Position numbers and translations under genes: made by a program
Shown: positions 1 to 11,367 of the stretch, in pieces
Position numbering within the stretch: the first letter of the stretch is position 1
Layout of the letters: every line of letters starts with the position of its first letter
Source of the DNA: Dryococelus australis
Lineage: Eukaryota > Arthropoda > Insecta > Phasmatodea > Phasmatidae
Assembly: GCA_029891345.1 (NCBI GenBank)
Contig: CM056997.1
Coordinates: 220,782,172 to 220,846,171, forward strand
Direction: 5' to 3'
Length of the DNA stretch: 64,000 nucleotides
Notes under the pieces: model-generated
Database searches by the model: none
Told to the model about the DNA's origin: nothing
Seen by the model: the letters and a program-made list of their open reading frames with translations, nothing else

Positions 1-2000
1 GTCTTTGGTTGTCGGTGCACGACCCCGAGGAAACAGAGCTAGTTCTCCACTTCAGATTGGCATTGTTCCACTTGCAATGCCTGGCGCCCAGGTATAAGTA
101 TAAAACCTCAACCAAATTCCATGGTAACTGAGTTTACCGCTTCTGAAAATCTAATTTCCACTGTTTTCTGACAATTCGACCACGTCATATTTATGATTCT
201 GTTGGAATGATAACACTTTGGATTCATTATCGTCATTATAAAATGACACTGCCACTTGCTTCACAATGAAATAGTCTTGGTGATGATTTTCAAACAATTC
301 GACCACAAGCAATTATGTTGGTTTACTTAAGCACTTCCTTGTATATTACACTTATTGGTATATTACAACAATAACTTTAAGTGAGTTTTATACACAACTT
401 CATAATATTGATTGCGTAATTTATTTTACACCTACTTACATCCACATTGATTTTAAGTGAGTTTTTATGCATATGTTTATTTGGTGTTCTCACGTAAATA
501 ATTGTAATCAGATTCACTTGCATTATTGATCACATTGTATCCTCATGTGGCATCTACAATTTGTTTCGGATTATGCAACATGCAAACACATCTTACATGG
601 GCGTAATAGGCGAATATATAATTGGTTATATCTAATGCTGGAACACCTTGATGGCAGTCTTCACTGTACAAATGAAAGATTATGTCCATATTCTCTCTCA
701 AATGTTCAGGTAGAATGTTGTGAGCGAACTTGATTTCATGTGCTGCAAAGTAAATAATTATCACTTTAGGAAGATAAGGTAATACCTTTTGGATGTCCAG
801 TAAAAGTGATGATTCGCATCGCCCATAAGTAAGAATTATCCTGTATATGTGTGCACATTTAACATTGCAGACCTCGCAGCATTTCGTTTGGTCCATCCTA
901 CCTTGACGAATTGGGTCACAGCTTCCCATGGCAGGAGATGTATGTGAAGGTCACAGGGCAGCAGTGCAGGAGAAAGTGGGCCTTTCCCTCTCGAAGGAAT
1001 GCCCAAGAGCAGGCTCACTGCAGCATGTGAGGTGTTATGCTGGTAGACTGGTGCTCCTCTGATGCCTTGAATGCTCATGCCGGGTACCAGAATTTGGACC
1101 TCTCTTGGTATGCATTCCAGGTGATGATGTAGTTGCTGATGGTGATTGCATCACACCCTGACTGTGAACCAATGCCGACCGACCGCTTCCACAGTTGAAG
1201 TATTTTTTATTTAAAATAATATTCCTAGTCATATATGTTAACTCAGTCCAAGATAGCGGCAGTGGGAAAAGGGTGTTCATATTATCACTCGTAGTTCATT
1301 CGTGAGCTGACACTCCAAGTGAGAGGATGTGTGTGTATACGAACTATCTCGCTACATTATGCAAAGGTGTATGTGGTAAATATTAATTACATCACGCGTT
1401 ATGCAATTATGCATGTGGTACATGGAAAGTGCATTAATACATAATTTAATTTAATATATTTTTTTTGTGGTACTATTTCAAATTCCAGTAATATATAAAC
1501 AAATAATGGAGCTAAAAACCTTTTGATATATGCAAACGTAATTCATTTGCGAGCTAGCTGTCATAAGGAACACACATATGGAATTGGTGATTGCATTATG
1601 AATAGTTATGTAATGGGTATTTGCACAATTATTCAAGTGCATAATTAGACATCTCAATATACATTTACAATCTAACTGCATTTCCTGCTCCTCTCATTAG
1701 TTGACCAACCAACAAACCAACGTGTGCATTAGTTGTGGTCCGGCAGTCTATGAGTCAGCATCTCGAGTCCTCCCCTATGCAACTGCATTTCCCCTCTACA
1801 CGTCACGACCACCAATGAGACACCAGCACATTTTGTGTATAGATGCACATGCATTTACCCTGTCCCTCTCCTCTCCTCCTCAATTGTGAAGCAGCTGCCA
1901 GCGATGGAACTGTCGACGAGTCAACATCGGCGAGACAACTCGTGATATTGCACAATAACCAAATAAATACCCCTGTCCAGTACTCGAGCCTGCTGCTCCC
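1..2000. other. AT-rich DNA without a recognisable gene
   Basis: No ORF here shows a domain I recognise, and no tRNA or rRNA is visible. The sequence is rich in TGCAT- and GTGCAT-type words (for example 1,380-1,480 and 1,640-1,690), which continue in stronger form at 2,190-2,365. The short ORFs look like chance ORFs. Confidence 0.5.
543..929 (-). CDS. unrecognised 128-residue ORF, possibly a gene fragment
   Basis: An uninterrupted ATG-started ORF on the minus strand. Its protein has a cysteine-rich start (KCCEVCNVKC) and further Cys/His residues near residues 85-95, which could be a decayed zinc-binding module, but no C2H2 spacing is kept. I see no promoter, splice sites or polyadenylation signal that would support a gene. 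It is longer than most random ORFs nearby, which is the only reason to list it. It may be a transposon fragment or chance. Confidence 0.15.
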   Translation of the reverse strand: MGSCDPIRQGRMDQTKCCEVCNVKCAHIYRIILTYGRCESSLLLDIQKVLPYLPKVIIIYFAAHEIKFAHNILPEHLRENMDIIFHLYSEDCHQGVPALDITNYIFAYYAHVRCVCMLHNPKQIVDAT

Positions 2001-2013
2001 AAAAAAACATCAT

Positions 2014-2190
2014 GCCCAGTTCGGGAATAGAACCCTGTAGCAATCCAAAAATAAAAATTAATTACATACCCTAACCGGGATTTGAACCCGGTATGGTATA
2101 CAAAAATTCCCAAAATTTCCTTCACTGGGAATTAAACTAAAAAAAAAAAAAAAAACATTTTATGTCCTTACCAGGAATCGAACCAGATGT
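2014..2190 (-). repeat. four tandem tRNA B-box-like motifs, ~50-bp spacing
   Basis: Read on the minus strand, four segments resemble the TpsiC arm or B box (GGTTCRANNCC): near 2,021-2,035, 2,074-2,092 (GGGTTCAAATCCC, with flanking bases that complete a stem), 2,124-2,138 and 2,171-2,185. They are spaced 53, 50 and 47 bp apart and separated by A/T-rich DNA, including an A17 run. No D-arm, anticodon arm or acceptor stem accompanies them, so these are not complete tRNAs. They could be decayed tRNA or SINE heads, or a tandem repeat seeded by one. Confidence 0.45.
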
Positions 2191-2365
2191 ATATGTGCAC
2201 TGAAAGTGCATGTGAAATTAAAGTGCATGTGCAAGAAATACATGTGCAAAGATGCATGTGAAATAAGTGCAATTGGAAGTGCATATGTAAAAATGCACTT
2301 TTCAAGGTCACTCATATACAAAAATGCACTTGCACTGGAAATGCATGTGCAAAAAGTGAATTTTG
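2190..2365. repeat. low-complexity TGCATGTGCA-type repeat
   Basis: The words GTGCATGTG, TGCATGTGAAAT, ATGCACTT and GTGCAAAAA recur in an irregular array. The sequence is locally alternating purine-pyrimidine and self-complementary (TGCA). A 69-residue ORF across it is a by-product of the repeat. Confidence 0.5.
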
Positions 2366-2468
2366 TCGCCGGGCATGCATGCAGTCACTACTACCAATTA
2401 TTGGACACTGATTAGCAAGGATTCTTATCATAACATCAGGTGTTTTCCTGGCTCTTGCAGAATGAGGT

Positions 2469-2725
2469 AGGTGCCTCAGTGGAGCAGCGGCTAAAGCGCT
2501 CGCCCCCACCTAGGAGAACCAAGTTCGATTCCCTGCATAGTAGCACCCGGGTTCCCGCATGTGGGAATCGTGTTGGTGGGTTTTCTCGATGATCTGCAGT
2601 TTTCCCCCACCTTTGCATTGCAGTGCTGCCCCTTACTCATCTCGCTTCACCTGCGTTGGCTCTCAAGAACTCGATGTTAAGAGCCGCCCATATCTTTCCA
2701 CTACACTCCACTCCAGGTAGGCGCA
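2469..2725 (+). mobile_element. tRNA-derived SINE, copy 1
   Basis: The 5' head has a pol III A-box-like segment (TGGAGCAGCGG) and a B box (AGTTCGATTCC) at tRNA-like spacing. A tRNA-unrelated body follows, with the family landmarks GTGGGAATCGTG, GGGTTTTCTCGA, CTTTGCATT and a 3' end reading CTCAAGAACTCGATGTTAAGAGCCGCCCA. The same body recurs six more times in the window on both strands, which makes this a dispersed family and not a single tRNA pseudogene. It encodes no protein. Confidence 0.8.
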
Positions 2726-3039
2726 CACAAGTCAGGTACTCCTCTGTGTAGGTAGTCGTGCCTGGCAGTTGTGTAATTTGAGGCTCTACAATGAGGCACG
2801 TTGACTTGTTAGGCATTTTCCAAGAATTTCTTTTCAAAGCAGCCAGCAGTGAGGTAATTTTTACTGCTTCATTTTGCAAACAGTGCAGTTGGAGAAATTC
2901 CCGCAATCCGCGCTTGCGCATCGACCTTGCTAAAGTTATACTTTTAGGATATTACGCTGCCTCCTGCATACAAAGCCTAACCAAGTCTATAAATGTACAC
3001 CAAGAGACCTCGCAACCACATTCGTGCATGCTCAGTAGC

Positions 3040-3590
3040 ATTACATTCTGCCTGACCACAGTTTGTTTCTAAGCATTACCAACACACTTACTTTGTCTCT
3101 GGTTGTATTCATATGAATTATAAATAAAATATTATACTTTGCAAATATAATATAAGCAAAAGTTCAATTTAACCAAAAAAAAAGTTACTTTTATGTTTAC
3201 AGGAGTATAACAGTTTGTGATAAATTGCGTATTTAGGAAACAACGAAATATGTCATACATGGGGTGAGTTTTCAAAGATTCGAATTAGAAATGTGTTAAG
3301 AAACTACGAATATACTATAGATACGCACACAGACACTAAAAGGGATGGCAGTTCCTTTGGTGAATTTTCTGATTGGCTGCTCACGGCTATGGGAACTGGC
3401 CATGCATCTGATTGGCTACTTGGCTACTGCATGTTGCGAGATGTCCGCTGTTTGCTGAGCTACCGGCTGACAAGCCGGTTACCAGGCGCTCATTGGCGTA
3501 CGTCATTCCAACATCTTGCTAATCAGTGACGCCATCTTGCTGGCGTGTGTGGATGTTTCACCTCTGTATTCTCATGTACTCTGTAATACA
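3040..3590 (+). repeat. dispersed repeat, copy 1 (partner at 23.5-24.5 kb)
   Basis: This block shares an ordered series of segments with 23,540-24,530: CATTACCAAC near the start, ATTTAGGAAA followed by AACRAAAYATGTCAT, a TTTTCAAARRTT stretch, then a GC-richer end with TTACCAGGCGCTC / TTACCAGGCTC and CAGTGACKCCATYTTGCTGGC. The second copy has about 500 extra bases in the middle. No coding capacity is visible. It could be a non-autonomous DNA element or LTR fragment. Confidence 0.6.
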
Positions 3591-3728
3591 AGGATAGAGT
3601 TGCAACTGAACAACAAGGCTTTGGGGGGGGGGGGGCTACTGGTGTCGTTACCTCTTTCTTTGCCTCTAAGATTTTACATTTCATATAGTTTGTTAATAAG
3701 CCTTTCAGTGTAATAAAGTGAATAAGAG

Positions 3729-4001
3729 CTAGAGACCTGAAAAATTCGCGACTCCGCTATCTGTAGGCTATACTCCATTTTCGTATGTAAAATCACGAAA
3801 ATATCATTGTTCATTGGTTGTGTGATGTATTAGCGGAAGACGGTGATTGGATCTACACCTTATTGTGTGTTTATTCTTTGCTCAGATTTGTGCAGGAGGT
3901 GTAAACTAATGGGTGGACCAATAGCATATGCAATTCAAACCTAAGAGTTTTTTAATTCTAGCTTGTTCAGAAGTAAAACCGCGAATTTTACAGGTCTCTA
4001 G
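3729..4001. mobile_element. MITE-like element with 22-bp terminal inverted repeats
   Basis: The left end (3,729-3,750) reads CTAGAGACCTGAAAAATTCG plus CG. The right end (3,980-4,001) is its reverse complement with a single mismatch. The 273-bp interior is AT-rich and non-coding, although a minus-strand ORF overlaps the right end. This is the size and structure of a miniature inverted-repeat DNA element. The outermost CTAG at both ends could be either a target duplication or part of the inverted repeat. I do not recognise the superfamily. Confidence 0.65.
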
Positions 4002-6377
4002 TAATTTCCAGAAGCTATGATACAACTTCATACATAGTGAAATAAGTTTTATCGCGGCATTTGTCAGACAAAATATGTGCCTTAGCAACGCCAGTGCCTG
4101 TGTAACGTTCCGTCTTACCATCACTCAGTGTGACGACATCCACTTGAGAAATATCTGGTTATACCACTGCTTAACTATATAACAAGACAGTCTTATCTTA
4201 TTCATTTGTTAGCCGAAGTAGGTTCTACAATACTGATAAAGTTGTTTCAGAACACAGAGTGAACAACAAATGTTCATTTTCTTGTGTTGACACACCAAGC
4301 GCAGGTATAACATCGTGAAACTGTTTTTTTTTTTTTTTTTTTATGTATCTTATGACAGGTCAACGTTTCCTCGGCAAAATTATTGTTTGCATCGTTTTTT
4401 TGCAGTTATTTCATACCACAAATACATTCGAGGGAATAACAATTAATATAATGGAGATGGAACACAAATTTATAATAGTTTAACGTAGTACAAAATAATA
4501 TACATAAGAGCCAGATAGACAAAGAACTCTGTGCTACAATTAAAATGCAAATAGGTAACCAAGCACATGTTTATATATAATATCCTAACAGAATAACTAT
4601 GTGATAATTTGCTGTATATTTATGCGATGCTTTGGTAGAAACTATTCAGTTTATGTATGCGAACTTATTTTAATGCTGAAGATCTACAACCGTAAAACAT
4701 CGACTTCGGATATCTTCGGTGAGGATTCGTTTCCTGTATTCAAGTTGCTGGTGCCTGTCCCCAACGTAACGGCATAGGGAGCGCACCCGAAGTGCGCAGT
4801 AACCAGTCTCTGTATCCCCATTGCGCCGCTCTTCTGCCAACACGACTGCCATACACGATATGGATAGCATCTGAGCTTACAACACTTTTTATGCAAACGA
4901 ATGCTTCCAGATATTTCTATAATTTCTTTGACCGATTTTAAAGGCATTATATTACATATCAAATGGGTAACAATATGTTATTTATTTTAAAGTGCGAGGT
5001 TTCAATCCTGCGTAGAGTGGCGTGATACACACAGTGGGACAAGCTTCATAACTGTAACAACAATGCACCAACAGGCGCAGGAGGGGGGGGGGCAGCTGAT
5101 GTTATGCTGGCATAAGCCAATTCCCTACCCCTCGCCACTTGTAGTGGCTAGGGTCCACCTCGACGAGTGTAGGATCCCCAACCTGCCTGCTGTGGCGCAT
5201 GGCACAAATGTAGGTCAGGTGCTGTGCCTACTGCACAATGTCATCTGCTCGTAGCAAAGCCTGTCCATTGTCCCAGAATACTTCACAATACAGAGCTGAA
5301 ACACCTGTTTATCCCACCAATATGAACCCCAGAGTCGATAAACACGCTTGTACGAAAATATATTTAGTTTCCTGGAAATACTTTAATAAGTTTGCTCGGA
5401 AATGGGATAAAATTATTGGATTAGAGTTCATTTCTTTTATTAAGTTAAGCATTTGTTGGAATTTCATCTGGGGATTAATATTTCCGGTAATATTTAGCTT
5501 AAGGGATATAAATTTTAATTGGCGCGACTTGTGAAATTTTATTTCGCTGCAAATAAGACAGGTGAACACTTTTGGAAGAGTCCAAACTTTGCTGCATGAG
5601 GGTGCGTGAACTTGGATCGACATGGAGGGAGACCAAGCAATTCTCGAAATATCCGAAAAATGCATTCAGGGCTCACAATGAAGGGAGGGGGGCAGGGTGT
5701 GCATGGACAGGGGCACATCGTTCTGGCAAGGGGTAGTGGTGGGGGTGCAGGGTGGTTGGGAGCAATGTGGCTGTATCTAGCCAATCATCGCCATCTTGTT
5801 TCATTACCAAGAAAATTGGCAATAAAGGGCAGAGGGATGAGTAATCTCAAGAACAGAGTAGCATGCTCTGGCGAGGGGTGGGGGAGATCAGGAACCATAT
5901 ACACCCCTGTATCCAGTCGCTGCATCTTCAGTTGCTCATAGAAGCTTGGACAAAATGGATGTATACCTCAATAGCTCCTTCATATACACTGGGCTTAGGA
6001 GTGTGATAGTTGCGATTCTCGTTAAGTGATATTATATGCTCCAGGGTTCAGATCTCATTTACTGTCTTTGTAAACTATAATGTGATTTTTTTTATTTATC
6101 GGGAATAAAATATACATTTTCGTGTGATAGTGTGTTTATCCCATAAACCCTGTTTCTGTGTTTGGTCGACGAAACATCGTAGCATTTCCAAGCCGGGTTT
6201 TTTTTCTACTAAATGTCGTGAATTTCACAGACTTGATGGAGAAAATTTGTAGAACGTACGTTATTTTTAAATAATTCACTTTTATACATTAACAGTCTTG
6301 TAGGACAAATCAAGTCAGTAATAGTAGATTGGTAGGGAAATAGGTTCTGTCAGTTGTAAATTTCAACTCAGTTGCCT
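4002..6377. other. AT-rich DNA, no gene seen
   Basis: Holds a T21 tract near 4,325, a poly-G run at about 5,083 and many short ORFs without recognisable domains. A pair of overlapping ORFs on opposite strands at 5,238-5,665 is stop-poor by composition only. A tRNA-like GGTTTCAATCC near 4,990 stands alone and is not a tRNA. Confidence 0.4.
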
Positions 6378-6770
6378 TTAAGACACCGGCCCACTACACA
6401 TATATAAACAGGTGCTCACCATACGATCAACTCATTCATCGACTGACCTCTGAGGTGGACAGGTGTGTTGTTGGGAGAACCTTGTGGCATTTCATTATGT
6501 GTTTTCTATTTTGTCTGTTTAAAATTCAACTAGTAAAATTGTATATTAGTATGTGCATCATAAACATAATTTTATATTTGTCTCATTAATCGTATTCGCA
6601 TATATTTCCGAGTAGCTATAACCCTAGTCACTTGTCAACCCCCAAAACACATTCCACATATATATTGCCATGCTCTCTGCGTACGATCGACTCAGTGCTT
6701 CACTGAGCTTGCAGCCAGACAGACATGTTTTGGGAGAGGTGCAATTTTATTACGTGTCTTAATCAATTAA
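6378..6770 (+). repeat. diverged tandem duplication, about 260-bp period
   Basis: Two related segments, about 6,390-6,500 and 6,655-6,760, share in order a CACATATATA stretch, TACGATCAACTCA / TACGATCGACTCA, a GACTGACCT / CACTGAGCT region, GACAGGTGTG / GACAGACATG and GGGAGA followed by a TTTYATTAYGTGT motif. Each has a TATA-like segment upstream. No ORF follows, so a promoter role is only a guess. Confidence 0.45.
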
Positions 6771-8045
6771 TTTATTTTTATCTGTGGATTACATTGTTAA
6801 AGTTCTTCAAGAGTCCCACAGCCAGATGGACGTAAGGTATGTGCGATAGGTGTCATATATCTTGTTATTGTGTTGGTTGTAGATAATTTATTGTATTGAT
6901 TTGTTGTAGATCATTTATTCCATACTCACATAATTATTGTATTCGCGTAGTTGTTATCTTTTGAAATTTGCGAATTGGTGTGTGTGTGATTTACTCATAT
7001 TAGAACTCGTTTAAACACTCTGGAATTATTTTTTCTCTTGTGTGTAATCTTTAATTGCATTCGAAAACAGTCATCGTCTATTTAATCCTTTGTCTTTACT
7101 AACAAGTATATCGCATCTTTCGAAGTCACCAATCTACCAACACTGTCTACAAGCAATATCACTGTCAAACAAAAATAATTACACGTAATCCACTCTTGCA
7201 CTAAACACGCCACATGTATACACCATCCCCAACACCCTGCACCTCATCGACTGCCAGAGCTCCATGGGTGAGGACGTACCAGAGCTCCCCACAAAAGGAG
7301 AGAAAGAAAGAAGTACAACTATACCCAAAAAATTGAAGAAAATTATTTTTTTGATCGATTTTAAAATTAACCCTTTCAATGCATTTAACTCTTTCAATAA
7401 AATTTACCTTTGCAATGCATTTAACTCTTTCAATAGAATTAACCTTTTTCAATAAATGTAACCCTTCCAATTTTTGATAGGATTAAGATCGGATTAAGGA
7501 TTAACACATCCAATCAAATGGATAACCCATAAATTAATCGCAATTAATCCAGGGTGAAGTGAAACCGCTCCGCCCCTACTTCTTAGCCAGTTGTGATTTT
7601 CTGGCGTCTCAAATTCTTCACATGTGTATCCTGCAGATTTTTTCGCTTTCGTTTCAACTCTTCCCCTAAAACACAAATACATACATGACGTAATATCATT
7701 CGCACCAGATTAAGCATAACTACTAGGACTATGAATGGTTTATGTAGAGCGAATTGCATTATATGCTGTAACACCAATTTGACACTTAGGCAATGATTTG
7801 GTGTACACTAACAACTTGCATGTATAACAACCAAATGATATACGTAGATATTGGCAACCAAATATGAGGTTAGAATAGATATCCAGTTCCATTAATACAT
7901 CCACAAATCTGATTTTTCAATCAACCATAAATGTATTACATTTCAATACATATCACCAACATTGTGTGGTACAATGAAATTAATTGATAGTATTATGAAC
8001 CATATGAATGTGTTCAATCGTTCTTATCGGTGTCAACTTCGGCTA
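6770..8045. other. AT-rich DNA with a short degenerate repeat
   Basis: At 7,365-7,475 there is a degenerate repeat of about 13-16 bp built from TTAACYCTTTCAAT and TTTCAATAAAATT words. The rest is AT-rich. The 5' flank of the Harbinger relic must lie somewhere near the right side, but I could not find its terminal inverted repeat. Confidence 0.4.
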
Positions 8046-8585
8046 TATCTATTATGTTTTTTCAGGAAGTTCATACATACACATTAACACCATGTGTCAG
8101 TCTTATTTCCAGATTTCTTTGCAACTGGAGACAAGTTCACGACTATTGGTAACAGTTACAAAGTTGGGTTCACAACTGTTAGGGCCATTGTGAATGAAGT
8201 ATGTGCTGTTATTTGTAACAGACTGCAAGCATTATATTTGGCCGAGCCAACTAAAGAGATTTGGGAAGAGTGTGCACGAGGATTGTTAAATGATTGGGGT
8301 TTTCCGAATAGCGCCAGCTGTGCAGATGGTAAACATATTACCGTGAAGTGCCACAATAACACCGGATCGAGACAACTTTTGTCTATTGTTAGCGCAGACT
8401 ATAGGTGTATATGTGTGGACGTGGGGGGACTCGGGAAAAAAAACAGTGATGGCGGAATATTTGAGAAATCGTCATTCCGGAAGAAACTAGAGGCCGGACA
8501 ATTACATCTTCCTGAAGACAAACCGCTTCATTTGCAGGCTGAAACAACTCCTCATGTCATTATACGTGACTTGGGGTTCCCTTAA
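8046..8585 (+). pseudogene. PIF/Harbinger transposase, N-terminal and central part
   Basis: The ORF carries motifs of the PIF/Harbinger (DDE_Tnp_4) transposase. These are a helix-turn-helix-like start (FFATGDKFTTIGNSYKVG), the YLAEPTKEIWEE region, NDWGFPN, the first catalytic Asp in ADGKHI and the second Asp in CVDVGG. The third acidic position, normally Glu in a GDEAF-type motif, reads RDLGFP, so the Glu is gone. The ORF stops exactly where a piggyBac element is inserted. The C-terminal part continues beyond that element at 12,357, after a one-base frame change. The family cuts and pastes DNA flanked by 3-bp target duplications. This copy cannot be active. Confidence 0.8.
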
Positions 8586-8588
8586 AAA

Positions 8589-8601
8589 CCCTTTCTTGCC
8601 T
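8589..8601 (+). repeat. piggyBac terminal inverted repeat, left
   Basis: CCCTTTCTTGCCT, exact inverted match to 12,347-12,359. It is preceded by TTAAAAA, where the right end has only TTAA. Confidence 0.85.
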
Positions 8602-8787
8602 AACATATTAAAAATTTCAATTTTATTAGTTATTACTTTGGAAGTGCTATATGAATGCCATATACAAATATCTAAAAAGTTTACATAACTTTTTATTTAA
8701 AACTTATATTAAATTTGTGCCTGGTACTAATAAGTGCCGTCAGTCTTTTCAAGTAATACCTTTCACAACATGCATTTATACATATAA

Positions 8788-9140
8788 TCATCGACGCACA
8801 TTTTTTTTCCTTTGAAAGTATTTGAAAAATCGCTTGATAAACACTACACAATGAATACATATTTAACTAACTAACTCTAAATTTACACATAACTTCAGGA
8901 ACAATATTTTATTTACAAATGTTTCTTGGGAAGAGCATAACTGTTGTTATGTAACACATTTTATTTGAAAATGTATCGACTAGATACAACATCAACACAC
9001 ATTTCTTTCCTTTGGAAGTAATTGAAAAATCCCCTGAAAAACAACACACTTTGAGTTTTTTTACATAGCTAAAAGTTTACGCATAACTTCAGAAATAATA
9101 TTTTATTTGCAGATCTTTCTTAGCATGAGCATAGTATGAG
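8788..9140 (+). repeat. diverged tandem duplication in the piggyBac 3' region
   Basis: Two segments (about 8,790-8,945 and 8,990-9,140) share CACATTTYTTTCCTTTGRAAGTA, TTGAAAAATCSCYTGA and ACGCATAACTTCAG followed by AAYAATATTTTATTT. This lies downstream of the transposase C terminus in transcriptional sense and is non-coding. It is possibly an old duplication in the element's untranslated region. Confidence 0.6.
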
Positions 9141-9574
9141 TGTAGTGCAAGTGGTACATATCGTGATAATGAATAATTGAGTTCTTTCAGACATAAAACA
9201 TCTTACAGTCAACAACTTTAATTCGTGATATTCCAAAAAAAACACATATTTTTTCATTCATACACAAAAAAACTTTGCAATGGATATTTTTGGAGCTGCA
9301 CACTTGAAAACGATCACGACGAGAATCAAACACTGGGGACAGAGAAACTGCTTTTTCTCCTCCACATTCATTGCTGCAGTCTTTGTTCTAGGACTTGCCC
9401 CAAGATCTTTAGAACATATTCTTTTGGCTTTCAGGGCTTGATGGGTGATCAAGCCTTGCGATACAGGTCTCATGAATTCAAGAAGAGAAATTTATGTATC
9501 TTAAAAGTTCTTTGTACACAACAAAATCATTTACAACTGTGATATCACACATACCCCAGAACAATCTATTCCAC

Positions 9575-10216
9575 CATTTCTGGGATGTTCTATCTACACA
9601 GTACAGCTGTCTTAGTATGTCAGCGTGGTCTACCCCTCCCATGTGCTGACTGTAGTCGGATACTACTGTTGGACATCCTACATTTCTGGGATGTTCTATC
9701 TACACAGTACAGCTGTCTTAGTATGTCAGCGTGGTCTACCCCACCCATGTGCTGACTGTAGTCGGATACTACTGTTGGACATCCTACATTTCTGGGATGT
9801 TCTATCTACACAGTACAGCTGTCTTAGTATGTCAGCGTGGTCTACCCCTCCCATGTGCTGACTGTAGTCGGATACTACTGTTGGACATCCTACATTTCTG
9901 GGATGTTCTATCTACACAGTACAGCTGTCTTAGTATGTCAGCGTGGTCTACCCCTCCCATGTGCTGACTGTAGTCGGATACTACTGTTGGACATCCTACA
10001 TTTCTGGGATGTTCTATCTACACAGTACAGCTGTCTTAGTATGTCAGCGTGGTCTACCCCACCCATGTGCTGACTGTAGTCGGATACTACTGTTGGACAT
10101 CCTACATTTCTGGGATGTTCTATCTACACAGTACAGCTGTCTTAGTATGTCAGCGTGGTCTACCCCTCCCATGTGCTGACTGTAGTCGGATACTACTGTT
10201 GGACATCCTACATTTT
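9575..10216. repeat. 106-bp tandem repeat, six copies, inside the transposase gene
   Basis: GGGATGTTCTATCTACACAG recurs every 106 bp (near 9,583, 9,689, 9,795, 9,901, 10,007 and 10,113). On the minus strand each unit encodes the HMGGVDHADILRQLYCVDR block of the transposase, so a piece of coding sequence was amplified in place. 106 is not a multiple of three, so each copy shifts frame. A diagnostic base (CCTCCC or CCACCC) runs T, A, T, T, A, T over the six copies, which suggests a later duplication of a three-unit block. Forward-strand ORFs across it are artefacts. Confidence 0.9.
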
Positions 10217-11127
10217 TGCGGTCTTTTCTTTTTTCGATTGTCATTTCCGACACATGGAAATTTGATACGTAAATGAACACGTTTAGCATCTTTCCCTTGA
10301 AATAGCCAACATCTGTGTTTGTGAATCTGAAATCCGATTCACCACTGGCAAGTTTCTTGTCATCAGCTAGATTCTTTGGCGTGTGTTTTTTTCTGCTACC
10401 AATCTCTCAAGAAGTGAAGGAGAAGAAAAATAATTATTAAAATATAATTCTCTAAAACTTCCCCACACATGTTTTGATAATACAAGGACTAATCTTTCCC
10501 CCAAGCCATAGCCTTGGAATTCTGTCTCGACCAACTCATCCTTCCCTTGATATACTTTTAATGCAAGAGTATAACCTCTTTTGTTAGCCGTTGTCCACAG
10601 CTTGTAGCACGCTTTATGGGTATCATAGGGTTATACTGCTTCAGTGTGGAATGACCTTTGAACAGTATTTAACTTTCGTCAATACTAAGTTCTCTAGTCC
10701 ATTTATACACTTGCTGAAACCTATCAACTGAAGTGTTATCATTTGCATGCAGGTACCGGAGAATAGTTTCAAAACGATCCCTTGGCATTGCATTTGTTAT
10801 CACTAGTATCCCTAAGTCCTCTGAAGTTGACCGGTAGCGCTTCCATGCTTGCAGTTTATGATAACCCTTCATGACATTTATCCCAAGAAAACACAGTAAC
10901 TCGCCTTCCTTTAGGTTCAAGATCTTTTCATTTTGCGTTGCATACAGGTTTGACTGAAATGCCACATCTTCAACACCATCACCAAACATAACCACAAAAA
11001 TATAAGTAGGAGTTTTACATTGGTTGAAAAAATGCTCGACAAGATCTGGAACAAAAAGCAAGTAAAATCTTATAAAAATTAGTTTATTTGAAATAACTTG
11101 ACATATTTACAATGAGTGAAGTGGAGA

Positions 11128-11367
11128 AATTTGGACGGCTCTTAGCGGTTATGGTCTAAGAGCCAATGTGGGTGAATGAGTTAGGCATTGAGCAGCACCA
11201 GAATGCAAGGGCGGGGAGGCGGTATATCCCGAGAAAAGCCGCCGACCAGTGACATTGTCCGGCACGATTCCTACATGCGAAAATCCGGGGTGGCCTCGCC
11301 GGGGATCGAGCATGGATTGCCTTGATGGGAGGCAAGCGCTCTGGCCGCTCGACCACCATGGCCCCAT
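11128..11367 (-). mobile_element. tRNA-derived SINE, copy 2, inserted in piggyBac
   Basis: On the minus strand the head reads GGGGCCATGGTGGTCGAGCGG, with a B-box-like CTCGATCCCCGG, then the body landmarks GATTTTCGCATGTAGGAATC, GGCTTTTCTCGGGA, GCCCTTGCATTCTGG and a 3' end with TAAGAGCCGTCCAAAT. It lies between the N-terminal and DDE parts of the piggyBac relic, so it is younger than that element. Confidence 0.82.

Noticed and set aside
2070-2095. tRNA gene
   Set aside because: Only a T-arm-like segment is present. No acceptor, D or anticodon arms could be drawn.
9625-10276. Five similar 75-78-residue forward ORFs
   Set aside because: They are antisense shadows of a tandemly repeated piece of piggyBac transposase.
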